Below are positions 29,491-38,300 of a stretch of DNA of 54,332 nt, piece after piece. Below the pieces are notes generated by a model. The model was given only the letters and a program-made list of their open reading frames with translations. It was not told the DNA's origin and did not search any database. This DNA is from Deltaproteobacteria bacterium. Lineage in GTDB: Bacteria; Desulfobacterota; Dissulfuribacteria; Dissulfuribacterales; Dissulfuribacteraceae. A program made the translations under genes and the position numbers. Position 1 is the stretch's first letter, and each line of letters starts with the position of its first letter. The stretch is from positions 1 through 54,332 of the forward strand of contig JALWQB010000158.1 of NCBI GenBank assembly GCA_026994795.1. The letters are read 5' to 3'.

Positions 29491-29629
29491 GGTGGATCAT
29501 CTCAAGCTTTGTGGGCGTTGCAATAGACAAAGCAGATTTGGGCCTCGGCGCTGTTTCAGCTACTAAATTAAATAAATATGCTTTACGTATAACCGTATTT
29601 TTTGTCTTGACATTGGGGGCAACCTCAGT
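29446..29629. mobile_element. R3 miniature inverted-repeat element
   Basis: A 184-bp element with 33-bp terminal inverted repeats: ACTGAGGTTGATCCCAGTAT... at 29446-29478 and its inverse, ending in CCTCAGT, at 29597-29629; four mismatches between the ends by eye. It has no coding capacity, so it is MITE-like. Its left end overlaps the 3' end of aroD. Solo ends are at 20396-20428 and 31365-31395. The parent transposase family is not certain (IS3- or IS481-like ends are possible). Confidence 0.7.
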
Positions 29630-29644
29630 TTACCAGTAAGTTGG

Positions 29645-30502
29645 CTATGGATATTTTAACAAGACAATTATACACAATATCATCCATATAATCAGCACAA
29701 TAATAAGGGGTAGGTCAGTCAGGATAACATCAGTAGGAGACTCCCCCTTCCCTTTTAATTCAACTAAATATAGGTATCTGTAAAATCCATAAATAACCAG
29801 CGGAATAGTAACCCATAGCCTTTTCCTCTCAGATATAACAAACAGGCTATAAAAGACTATGGAACATATTTGCGCAGTCAAGATATACTGTTCAAGTAAT
29901 TTTTCAGAATAGTTTACAAGCACCCCCCTTGCATTATGTTGAATGACCTTTAATTCTTGAAGGCGTTTTATTGAGGCAAGGAAGATAGAGAGAGATAAGA
30001 CAGTTATAAGCATCCATGAAGATATCGGGACATTGATGGCCGTTGCCCCTATATATATCCTTATTAAAAAGCCTGATGCTATACAAAATATATCTATTAT
30101 TGGGAAATGCTTAATTTTTATACTGTATAATAGATTAATAACAACATAACTAACTACACCTAAGATAACCGTTAAAGGAAAACCCCTTATAAGATACAAG
30201 GCGCATACAATAAGCAGAAGTCCAACCTTTAATGCCTGTCTTACAGAGATAAGGCCGCTTGCAAGCGGACGGACCTTACATTTTACAGGGTGTCTCCTGT
30301 CTGAATCAAGGTCTAATATATCATTAAATATGTAGATTATAGAGCTTACGAATGAAAATAAAATAAATGCCTTTAATGCAAGCAAGATGGAAGCGACATC
30401 TAAAAATCTTTCAGCAAATAGTAACGGGGCAAAGATAAATAGATTTTTAATCCATTGTTTGACGCGTATAAGGCTTATATATGGCTTAAAAGATGATAAC
30501 AT
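29645..30502 (-). CDS. UbiA-family prenyltransferase, decaprenyl-phosphate phosphoribosyltransferase-like
   Basis: A 285-residue polytopic membrane protein with about eight or nine helices. The first Asp-rich motif is NDILDLDSDRRHPVKCKVRP, the form typical of decaprenyl-phosphate phosphoribosyltransferase rather than of ubiquinone or menaquinone enzymes; the second lies around SIKIKHFPIIDI. That enzyme moves 5-phosphoribose from PRPP to a polyprenyl phosphate, the first step to polyprenyl-phosphate arabinose for surface glycans. QWIKNLFIFAPL near the N-terminus also fits. No partner oxidoreductase genes are in the window, so function is inferred from family only. Confidence 0.82.
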   Translation of the reverse strand: MLSSFKPYISLIRVKQWIKNLFIFAPLLFAERFLDVASILLALKAFILFSFVSSIIYIFNDILDLDSDRRHPVKCKVRPLASGLISVRQALKVGLLLIVCALYLIRGFPLTVILGVVSYVVINLLYSIKIKHFPIIDIFCIASGFLIRIYIGATAINVPISSWMLITVLSLSIFLASIKRLQELKVIQHNARGVLVNYSEKLLEQYILTAQICSIVFYSLFVISERKRLWVTIPLVIYGFYRYLYLVELKGKGESPTDVILTDLPLIIVLIIWMILCIIVLLKYP

Positions 30503-30549
30503 TAAACTAATAGACTAATAAAGTCGCGTAATTGTTATTAGCAATAGGT

Positions 30550-30669
30550 TTATGATATTTTTTCTATAAAATTAATACGCTGTATAAAATCACCAACTTC
30601 CATTTCAGGGCAAACTAAGGGATTTAACATAAATATAAGCTCCTTCAACGCATCGTCTCTTTTAACCAT
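30550..30669 (-). CDS. possible 39-residue protein
   Basis: A small open frame MVKRDDALKELIFMLNPLVC... ending RINFIEKIS. It lies 94 bases downstream of the next minus-strand gene. No clear Shine-Dalgarno and no recognised family; it could be a remnant. Recorded because its composition is protein-like. Confidence 0.25.
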   Translation of the reverse strand: MVKRDDALKELIFMLNPLVCPEMEVGDFIQRINFIEKIS

Positions 30670-30763
30670 TGGTCATCTTTGGAACTGGCTCTTTAAGTTA
30701 TTTTTTCAGTAACTTCAATACATTTTTATTCGCTATTTTAACTGCGAAACTTTAGTAATAAAT

Positions 30764-31117
30764 TTATTCTTCAAAATCAAGAGTGTTTTCCTTAATGATA
30801 TCTTTTACATTCTCAATAGTATATAAGACATCGTGAACAGTGATATCAGGATGATCCTCACAAAAATCATCTATTGCAGTAAGTATCCTTTCAGTAAGTT
30901 CTTCAAAATCATTTAATGTAAGAGAAGAAGCAGGCTCTAAGGCAAGGAGGCTATCAAGGTCAATGCCATGAAATTTCAACAATTCGTCTTTTATTTTTTG
31001 AAGCCTCCTGACCCTTCCAAGACCTGACCTTTTTCTCTTTTTTAAGGGCACTACCTTAGCCATAAAATCTTTCTCCGGTTTTATTTGGTCAAAACCGCCG
31101 CCTTTAGCAGTGGTCAA
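30764..31117 (-). CDS. small hypothetical protein, basic N-terminus and acidic C-terminus
   Basis: No family is recognised. The likely start is the ATG at 31063 (residue 19 of the open frame), with GGAG nine bases upstream; the preceding codons run through the palindromic R4 repeat and are probably not translated. The resulting ~99-residue protein begins MAKVVPLKKRKRSGLGRVRR, a strongly basic stretch, and is helical and acidic after that (LTLNDFEELTERILTAIDDF, then CEDHPDITVHDVLYTIENV). A nucleic-acid- or ribosome-associated role is possible but not shown. Confidence 0.55.
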   Translation of the reverse strand: MTTAKGGGFDQIKPEKDFMAKVVPLKKRKRSGLGRVRRLQKIKDELLKFHGIDLDSLLALEPASSLTLNDFEELTERILTAIDDFCEDHPDITVHDVLYTIENVKDIIKENTLDFEE

Positions 31118-31123
31118 TTTGAC
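31088..31123. repeat. R4 palindromic repeat, copy 2
   Basis: Shares GTCAAA...TTTGAC ends and a GC-rich imperfect stem with the copy at 20251-20285. It lies just upstream of the likely start of the 99-residue protein gene and may affect its expression. Confidence 0.5.
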
Positions 31124-31157
31124 TTTTATAGATTGTAGAGGTTATAAAATATTTACA

Positions 31158-31313
31158 CTAAATCCTGCAATCCCGAAGGGCGGCAAAAGGGGGCAAAAAA
31201 CTGAAAGTCGTATTCACTTAAAAAGTAAATTTTACAAACAGGTTTCATATTAGCTAACCCTTTATTTATTCGTTTAAATTTATTTTTGCCCCCTTTTGCC
31301 ATGCAGGTTTTAG
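31158..31313. mobile_element. R1 miniature inverted-repeat element, complete copy
   Basis: About 156 bp bounded by inverted repeats: left CTAAATCCTGCA...GGCAAAAGGGGGCAAAAA (with a 12-base insert) and right TTTTTGCCCCCTTTTGCC followed by ATGCAGGTTTTAG. The inner part contains the family's GTTAGC(T/C)AATAT block. No coding capacity. Diverged or truncated copies are at 3948, 5495 and 48325. Confidence 0.65.
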
Positions 31314-31364
31314 GTGCTATTTTTACTGAGATACTTAGTAATTAATATAAATAAGCAAAATATT

Positions 31365-31395
31365 TGAGGCGGCCCCCAATGTCAAGACAAAAAAT
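31365..31395 (+). repeat. R3 terminal repeat, solo copy
   Basis: CCCCAATGTCAAGACAAAAA with the outer TGAGG end, matching the ends of the element at 29446-29629. No partner end is found nearby. A 66-codon minus-strand frame runs across it but is not recognisable as a protein. Confidence 0.55.
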
Positions 31396-31669
31396 ATAGT
31401 GAACCTCAAAAACTGGACAGAGTAATAAGGCAAGAACGTTCATTGTGCCATTCCTAATATATTCAAATTCTTTCAGCATCTTTGCAGTCTCATCAGTTTG
31501 AATATCAGGAGTCAGTCGTTTGAGTATTTGTATCCCGGACATTCGTCAAAAAAGAAAAGATGTTGCAGAGGATTCATATACAACTCCGCTCTATTTTGAG
31601 AAAGAAATCTATGTCAGTTATATGGGGGAAATAACGCAATTGATGCGGTTTAAGATAGTTTTTTAAAAA

Positions 31670-31800
31670 ACATTCATGGCAACTTATTTATTGACACCCC
31701 GCCAAATAAAAAATAAATAATTAGAGAGTGTCAATCTCGTACAATCGAATAAGTGGCATTTTTTGTAAGGGGTTAGCCACTCATATCTGTGCGATTTGGC
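31670..31800 (-). repeat. R2b repeat, copy 1
   Basis: About 130 bases closely matching, in inverted orientation, 52651-52783. Shared blocks include GTGGCATTTTTTGTA and GGGGTTAGCCACTCATA. Both copies adjoin broken Rpn-type nuclease genes. The remainder of the gap 31118-32160 holds a short unassigned frame (about 31520-31665) and no intact gene. Confidence 0.65.
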
Positions 31801-31812
31801 GCGGAGGAGAAG

Positions 31813-31965
31813 ATGAAAAGAGAGGCTGAGGCAAGAAAAAGGGCAGAAGAGAAGATGAAAAGGGTGATGAGTAAGCTTGCCATAAAGATGCTTGAGGCCA
31901 ATGAGCCTATAGATAGGATCGTTGAAGAGACTGGTCTTAGTGATGAGGAGATAAAGAGGTTGTAG
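31813..31965 (+). pseudogene. Rpn-type nuclease, C-terminal tail remnant
   Basis: Fifty codons rich in Lys, Arg and Glu ending ANEPIDRIVEETGLSDEEIK and then RL-stop. This is the standard tail of the Rpn/PD-(D/E)XK transposase-like nuclease family (a helix followed by '..I...TGLS.EEI..L'). The nuclease domain is gone; the 5' side is occupied by the R2b repeat. Confidence 0.55.
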
Positions 31966-32094
31966 ATGGGGAGAAAAGGGAAGTGGGGGAGAATGGGAGA
32001 GTTAAGAAGGCTCTATTTGTGATAAATTTAAGATGAAGATTTAGTAAAAGAATTTAACAGAGGCGGTAATGCTTGTATTAGAGGCTAATAATTG
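31939..32094 (+). repeat. R5 direct repeat, copy 1
   Basis: 156 bases nearly identical to 40193-40348. It consists of the last eight codons of the Rpn tail, a purine-rich stretch (GGGGAGAAAAGGGAAGTGGG) and an AT-rich spacer ending TAATAATTG. In the second copy an Rpn gene starts exactly at the end of the repeat. Confidence 0.8.
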
Positions 32095-32160
32095 TAAGAG
32101 ATTATTTAATAAAGACTAAAAATAATCTTTAAAGAATAAAGAGATGGAGGGCGTTTAAAA

Positions 32161-34851
32161 ATGAAAAAAATTATGCTTTTTTCTATTTTGTGCGGGATTT
32201 TCTGGCTGATTGCTCCCTTTAATGCAGGTGCAGGGGATGAGGGCACATTGAAGTGGAGCTATGAGACGGAGGGAACGGTAGATTCCTCATCTGCGATAGG
32301 CGTAGACGAAACGATAGATGTTGGGTTAGATGGCCTTTACGCCATATATTCAAACTCAATGGGCATTGCAGATTCCCCATGGCCAATGGGGGGACATGGT
32401 GTGAGGCGCATAGGCAGGGCGCCTCAGACACTCTTCGCAACAGAAAAACCCATTGGTACCAATACATACTCCCTGAGCCCCACTTCTACAATGTCCATAA
32501 AGGTAATGCCGGGCCAGAAGATGGTCTTTACAGTAGCGGCGGGCGGAGCAGGCGCAGCAGCAGTGGATGAAGAATATATATGGAGCGTGTCAGATGGGCT
32601 TTTAATTGAGGGAGATGATGGCGATAAGGCGACTATCCATAACGGCGCATCCATTGCGGTAAGGGCTCCTCGCAGGCCTGGGGTCTATAGCGTGGCGGTC
32701 TATGACGGAGAGGCAATATCGTCTGCAAAGATTGAGGTAGTAAGCATGGAGGCGGTCATAATATCCCTTGAGCTTTCAGGAGATACCTCATCAATGGCAG
32801 TTGGTGAGAAGAGGGGGTTCAGCCTTATTGGAGTAAGGCCTGACGGTAAGAGGGTAAACCTTACAGGAAAGGCAAGGTGGAGTTCTACTGATAGCTCTGT
32901 CTTGAGACAGCTTGATAGTGGGGTGTTTGAGGCAGTTGCATCAGGTGATGGGGTCATAAAAGCCTCGTATGGGGCAAGGGAGGCATCGGTCAATATCAAG
33001 GTTGTTGATAAGGGCATTTTAGGCATAAGGGTAGAGCCATCCATTATTCAGCTTTCAACAGGGAGCAGTCAGAGGCTCAGGATAAAGGGCCTAATAGCAG
33101 GCGGGGGCGCTGAAAGAGAGCTTGCGACAGGCGAATGCGCGTTAACCCCTGATAATACTGATGCGCTTTCTGTTGCAAGCGATGGCCTTCTTAATGCCCT
33201 TATGCCCGGGCAAGGGCTTTTGACTATTGAGTGCAGCGGAAAGAGCGCAGTTATCCCCTATCTCATAGCCCCAAAACTCCCGCTCACAGTAACGCCTGCA
33301 TCCATGACCGTGGCGGCAGGCGAGGGCGGAAGGTTTACGGTAAGGGGCGGTGCGCCTCCATACACCGCAGTTGCCCGCATCGGCACAGTTGAAATGAGCC
33401 ATGAGACCATTGATTACACATCCACGCTGGTAGCTGGAAGCGATGTAATCACTGTAACAGACAGCCTTGGAAATGAGTTTGAGGTTGAGATTACCATGGC
33501 CTCACCCCTTCTGGTAACGCCCCTTGCAGTTGACCTTGAGCTGGGCGGTAAGGTTAAGCTAAAGGCATCAGGGGGGAGCGGCTCATTTTCATGGTCCGTC
33601 AGCGCAGGGACAATCTCTTCAACCACAGAAAGCGAGGTAGAATACACTGCCCCGTCTGTAGAGGGGGCATATTATGTTACTGTGCAGGATGACTTAGGTC
33701 AGTCAAAGACAGTAACAGTAAATGTTGCCCTCGGGCTTTTGGCTACGCCTGAGCAGTTTTATATATCTCCTGGTGAAAAAAAGGAATTTAAGGTAACAGG
33801 CGGTGCGCCTCCGTATGATGTCTCAGTGTCGGCAGGGAGCGTGAAGATGCTTTCAGACGGCGCATATGAATATGAGGCGCCAGATATCTCTGGTAAATAT
33901 TTTATAACTGTTACAGACAGCTATGGAGATACTGTAATGATAGATGTAAGGGCCGGGGCGCCCCTTACGGTAACGCCAGAAGAGCTTTTCCTTGACCTTG
34001 GCGAAGAGGCGGAGATTATGGTAACAGGCGGGTTTGGCAAATACAGGGCAGAGGCGGATGCAGGGGATGTGAGCGTTGAGGCTAATACCATTACCTATAA
34101 GGCGCCGTCAGTCAAGGGGAATTACCTTATCCATGTTATAGACGAGGCAGGCGGCATTCAGGAGGTGTCAGTGCAGGTAAGCTCAGATAAGCTATTCGTA
34201 AACAGGGCAAGGCTGTATCTGCTTCCGAGTGAGTCAGCTGATGTCATGGTATTTGGAGGCACAGAGCCATACACATGGACGATAGATGGAGAAGGCGTAA
34301 TAGAGGAAGAGAAGGAGGGGGCAGGGGAAGATGGCAATGCCTCAAGCACGGCGCAGGTCCGTTACACCGCCCCTCAGCTTACAGGCAATTATGCCCTGAA
34401 GGTAACAGATGGAGAGGGCAGAGAGGCAACATGTGATATAGTGGTCTATACAGGGGCGCTAAAGACCATCCCTGAGATGCTCATATTGGAGCCGGGGGAG
34501 ACTGCTCAAGTGCAGGCGGTCATGGGGCTTTCGCCCTATGAGTGGGCGGTCTCGTCATCAGGTCCTGATGCCCTTTCAGATACTGAAGGTAAAAAGATTA
34601 CATACACAGCCCCTGCATCCGATGTGGATTCAGACATTATAATCATTGAAGACGCTACGGGCCACAGGCAGACAGTGAGGGTAGTTATAAGCAGTGAGGA
34701 GATAGAAGATATTGTGGAGCTATATGCAGGCAGCGACAAGAGGCTTTCAGAGGATGAGATGGAACGCGCCATAGGGGACTTTATGGAAGATGCAGGATGG
34801 TTGAGCGTAGAGGAGATGTACAGGCTCATAGAGCTATTCCTTACCCCATAA
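32161..34851 (+). CDS. secreted Ig-like repeat protein (896 aa)
   Basis: A probable cell-surface or extracellular protein. Signal peptide at residues 1-24 (ends AGA). Residues 28-95 are a shortened PQQ/beta-propeller-like remnant (LKWSYETEG...LYAIYSNS). About 198-373 are two Big_2-like domains (SLELSGDTSSMAVGE). From about 374 there are six repeats of 75-90 residues, each opening with 'L.VTP...L..G' and containing 'TGG.PPY/YT.P...G.Y...V.D..G'. They start near 374, 450, 525, 601, 677 and 766. The last 45 residues (YAGSDKRLSEDEMERAIGDF, then DAGWLSVEEMYRLIE) are a module shared with the other giant proteins here and look like a degenerate dockerin/EF-hand. Function unknown; adhesion or surface-layer assembly is inference. 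No transporter or sortase signal is seen. Confidence 0.85.
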   Translation: MKKIMLFSILCGIFWLIAPFNAGAGDEGTLKWSYETEGTVDSSSAIGVDETIDVGLDGLYAIYSNSMGIADSPWPMGGHGVRRIGRAPQTLFATEKPIGTNTYSLSPTSTMSIKVMPGQKMVFTVAAGGAGAAAVDEEYIWSVSDGLLIEGDDGDKATIHNGASIAVRAPRRPGVYSVAVYDGEAISSAKIEVVSMEAVIISLELSGDTSSMAVGEKRGFSLIGVRPDGKRVNLTGKARWSSTDSSVLRQLDSGVFEAVASGDGVIKASYGAREASVNIKVVDKGILGIRVEPSIIQLSTGSSQRLRIKGLIAGGGAERELATGECALTPDNTDALSVASDGLLNALMPGQGLLTIECSGKSAVIPYLIAPKLPLTVTPASMTVAAGEGGRFTVRGGAPPYTAVARIGTVEMSHETIDYTSTLVAGSDVITVTDSLGNEFEVEITMASPLLVTPLAVDLELGGKVKLKASGGSGSFSWSVSAGTISSTTESEVEYTAPSVEGAYYVTVQDDLGQSKTVTVNVALGLLATPEQFYISPGEKKEFKVTGGAPPYDVSVSAGSVKMLSDGAYEYEAPDISGKYFITVTDSYGDTVMIDVRAGAPLTVTPEELFLDLGEEAEIMVTGGFGKYRAEADAGDVSVEANTITYKAPSVKGNYLIHVIDEAGGIQEVSVQVSSDKLFVNRARLYLLPSESADVMVFGGTEPYTWTIDGEGVIEEEKEGAGEDGNASSTAQVRYTAPQLTGNYALKVTDGEGREATCDIVVYTGALKTIPEMLILEPGETAQVQAVMGLSPYEWAVSSSGPDALSDTEGKKITYTAPASDVDSDIIIIEDATGHRQTVRVVISSEEIEDIVELYAGSDKRLSEDEMERAIGDFMEDAGWLSVEEMYRLIELFLTP

Positions 34852-34866
34852 CATATTATTAGCATT

Positions 34867-35238
34867 AAAAAAGATGTCTTTCATCTTTTGCGTTTTATAG
34901 ATTGGGCATTAAGGCTTCCTGATGGATTAGATAAGGAGTTATGGCAAGAATTCAATAAATTAGAGGAGGTAAAGAATATGCCGTATATTTCAGGATATGA
35001 AAAATTTCTGATGAAGAAAGGGCTTAAGGAAGGGCTTCAAAAAGGACTACAGAAAGGACTACATGAGATGGTTTTAGAGGCGTTGGAGACAAAATTCGGT
35101 ATGGCGCATGGGGCGTTGGAAGAAAGGATAACATCTTTAAAGGACAAGGCAAAATTAAAACATATACTGCGGATAATCATAAAGGCGTCTGATATTAAAG
35201 AAGTGGAGCGGATAATTACAGAGGGACAGAGCGCTTAA
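34867..35238 (+). pseudogene. Rpn-type nuclease, C-terminal fragment
   Basis: Matches the last ~118 codons of the gene at 40424-41320 (FIDWALRLPDGLDKELW, ISGYEKFLMKKGLKEGLQKG, and an end KASDIKEVERIITEGQSA), with a near-identical nucleotide sequence continuing into the downstream spacer. The nuclease domain is absent. The fragment is in frame with the stop codon of the Ig-like gene just upstream. An artificial start (TTG at 34888) gives a 116-residue frame; expression is doubtful. Confidence 0.7.
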
Positions 35239-35324
35239 TGCCATGATAGGGGCCTGGTTGTCAGGTTTGTTCCTTTTTAGGTTATTAGAGAAGAACAAAA
35301 AACTAACTTATGTCCTTACAATAA

Positions 35325-35393
35325 TAAGGGAAAAGGAGGTATTTTAAGGATGAAAAAAGGAGGCGTGTTGAAAATGAGAAAACGAGGCGTATT
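35325..35393 (+). repeat. leader cassette L, copy 1
   Basis: A ~70-base segment holding the ribosome binding site AAGGAGG and the first codons of the 1615-residue protein. Near-identical at 41406-41477, diverged at 53328-53399. Each copy precedes a different surface-protein gene. Confidence 0.75.
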
Positions 35394-38300
35394 AAGTCTT
35401 GCGGGGCGTTCAGGAGGATTGGAGACATTGGTACGGTTGCGCTTGCGGTCTCTTGCGCTGGATTTTGCAATTGTTCTTATTTTTACTTTCTTTGAAGGCA
35501 TAATATGTCTGCTTCCTCTTAATTGGGGCTTTGCATCAGATGACATATTAAAGTGGCATTTTGAAACACATGGACAGATTTATTTTGCGCCTGTATTTGC
35601 AAAGGATGGCACCATTTATGTTAATGGTGGAGTTGATAATACCTTATATGCCCTTGAGCCCTCGGGAAAGATCAAGTGGGCAAAAGAAAATTCATGGCAA
35701 CGGTCTGTTGTAGGCACTGATGGGACTGTGTATATCGTTTTTCAGGGTGAACTTCATGCGTTAAATCCTGATGGAACTGAAAAATGGGTATTTGTAGGGA
35801 CGGATGGGGATGAATATATATCTATTGGGTCATTAATCAGCACTGTAGATAATTCAGGAAATATTTATGTTTTGTCATATTTTGATGGTAATCAGGGGAT
35901 AATGGCCATAAGTCCTGATGGGACTAAAAAATGGTTTTTGCCTTATGACGATGTGTACAATGTTCAAGATTCAGTCAAAGGACCAGGGGGAAGTTTATAT
36001 CTTCTTCTATATGATAAAATGGGCATTAGGCTTATTGCTATTACTGAGGATGGGAAAAAGGAGTGGGAGATTGTATTAGAATCAGAGTATGTTAGTTCAC
36101 AACATCCTATGTCAGTAGCCTCTGATGGCACGATTTATCTTTTGTCCTCACAAAAAACATTAAGAGCCTTCTCACCTGATGGAAAAAAGAAATGGGAGTT
36201 TCAAAAGGATAATGAATGGTTAAATAGTTTTACTTTAGCGCCTAACGGACTTTTGTATGTTGGCGGGGCCAATAAGCTTTATGTGGTTAATCCTGATGGA
36301 GCTATAGAACAGGAACTTGATATTAATGATGGGTGGATTTCCATTATAACTGCCTCAAAAGATATGCTGTATGTTGTGTTGGGACATTACGATGATGATG
36401 CTCAAAGATACTATACCCTTCAGGCTATTACGCAGGATGGTCAGAAGAGATGGGAGGTGCGCCTTTCTGACAATACAAAGAGTTATGACATGACTATCGG
36501 ATATGATGGCACAATATTATTTAATGGAGGCAGATACCTTTATGCTATCAGCCCTGATGGCAATATAAAATGGAGATTTACTACAAAAGGCTCTATAACA
36601 ACCCCCCCTGCTGTTATTGAAGATGGCACTGTCTATGTAGCAGGGCGTGATAATCGTCTCTATGCATTAGATAGTAATGGAGGGGAAAAATGGGAGTTTG
36701 ATAATTGTGGTTGGGTTGACTCTCTATTGATAGCCTCTGACGGCACAGGGTATTGTAGCTGTCCCTTTAAGGCCGTAAACCCCGATGGTTCAGAAAAATG
36801 GCGTATAAAAGATATAAGGAGTTGTCCTGTAGATGTTGCATTAAGCGATGAAGGGACGATATATGTCACTGAACATAACGGTCTTTTTGCAATAGACCCA
36901 GAGGGTACGCTGAAATGGAATTTTGAGCTACAAACTGCTCGTACAACCCCTGCAATAGGCCCTGATGGTACTGTCTATGCGATTGATAATATAGAGGCCA
37001 AGCTATATGCATTTAATAAAGATGGCTCTATAAAATGGAAGAAAAATTTTGATGATTTGTATAGTGTTTCTTCTCTTACGGTCTCATCTGATGGGACAAT
37101 ATATATTTATGCTAATGGGAGCTTCATGGCTCTCTATTCTGACGGCTCAACTAAATGGTCTATTGATAGCATTTATGTAAGGTATGATTTAAGACCTTTA
37201 ATAGGCTCTGACGGTATTATATATGTTCCAGACTATAATAAATTGTATGCAGTCAATGACGATGGTAATATTAAGTGGGAGGTTGATATACAGTCTATAA
37301 ATACAGTTCCTGTTGAAGGCCCTGATGGGTTGATATACATAGGGACTGAAGACGGCTATCTTTATGCTGTAAGCCCTGCAGGAGAGGTAAAATGGAAATT
37401 GAGGTTAGGTAAAAAGCCCATTACTGCGCCTGCGTTTGGTCCTGATAGGACGATTTATGTAGGCTCAGAAGATGGAAATCTTTATGCTATAAATCCTGAC
37501 AGTTCCCTAAATGGGAAGACCATAGAGGTTGAACATTCTCCTCAGATAGAAAACATTGGGGCTGAAGTAGGCGCTATATCCAAGGAAAATTCCCCGTCTG
37601 AAACATCATCCTGTACCATCACCTTCACCCCCACCAACCCTAAAGTCAACCAGTCCATAACTTTCACCGCAGACATGGATACATCCCTCCCTGACCCAAA
37701 GTCTAACCTCTCATGGGCATTTGGAGACGGCAATAGAGGGCCAGGGTTTGGTCTTGCAGCACACGCCTATACAGATGCAGGGGAATATGATGTGGTATTT
37801 TCCTTTACTGATGGCGATGGCGTGAAGCAAAGTTGTACTGTAACAGTAGTTGTTAAAGAAACGGAGTCTGTAGAAGAGGAAACAGAGCCCTCTTCTCCCC
37901 TCACCCTTAACCCGTCTTGTGTCTATGCCCTTCCGGGAGAGGAAGTAGAGCTTGAAATAGGGGGAGGTTCAGGGGAATATTCCTTCTTGTCAACTGGCGG
38001 GAGCCTCTTCTGGACAGAGGGCTCAGGGGATAGCCTTTCTTTCATCCCTGATACAGAAGATAAGTTTTATATCTGGCTTACTGACGGCGAGGATATGGTA
38101 TATTCTTGCGTTGACGCAAGTTCTGGAGGCGGGTTTACTGTCCTTTCTATAAGCCCTTCTAATGTTATTTTAAGCGAGGATGAGTCCGTGAGGGTGAGTA
38201 TCAGGGCATATAGAAAGGACGGGACATGGGAGGAGGTGTCTGAGCCTGATGCTTATACTGTGTCTCCAGAGGATAAAAAGGACTGCGTAAAATATGCAGA

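Noticed and set aside
31342-31542. 66-codon minus-strand frame
   Set aside because: It runs through an R3 terminal repeat; the outer part resembles no family I can name.
31118-32160. CRISPR array
   Set aside because: Repeats here and elsewhere are dispersed or inverted, without regular spacing, and no cas genes are present.
32219-34865. Minus-strand open frames across the Ig-like genes
   Set aside because: They mirror the Ser/Thr/Val-rich repeats on the other strand and have no ribosome binding sites or known motifs.
34888-35238. Independent 116-residue protein
   Set aside because: It is the C-terminal end of an Rpn-type gene, near-identical to 40967-41320, with only an arbitrary TTG start and no ribosome binding site.
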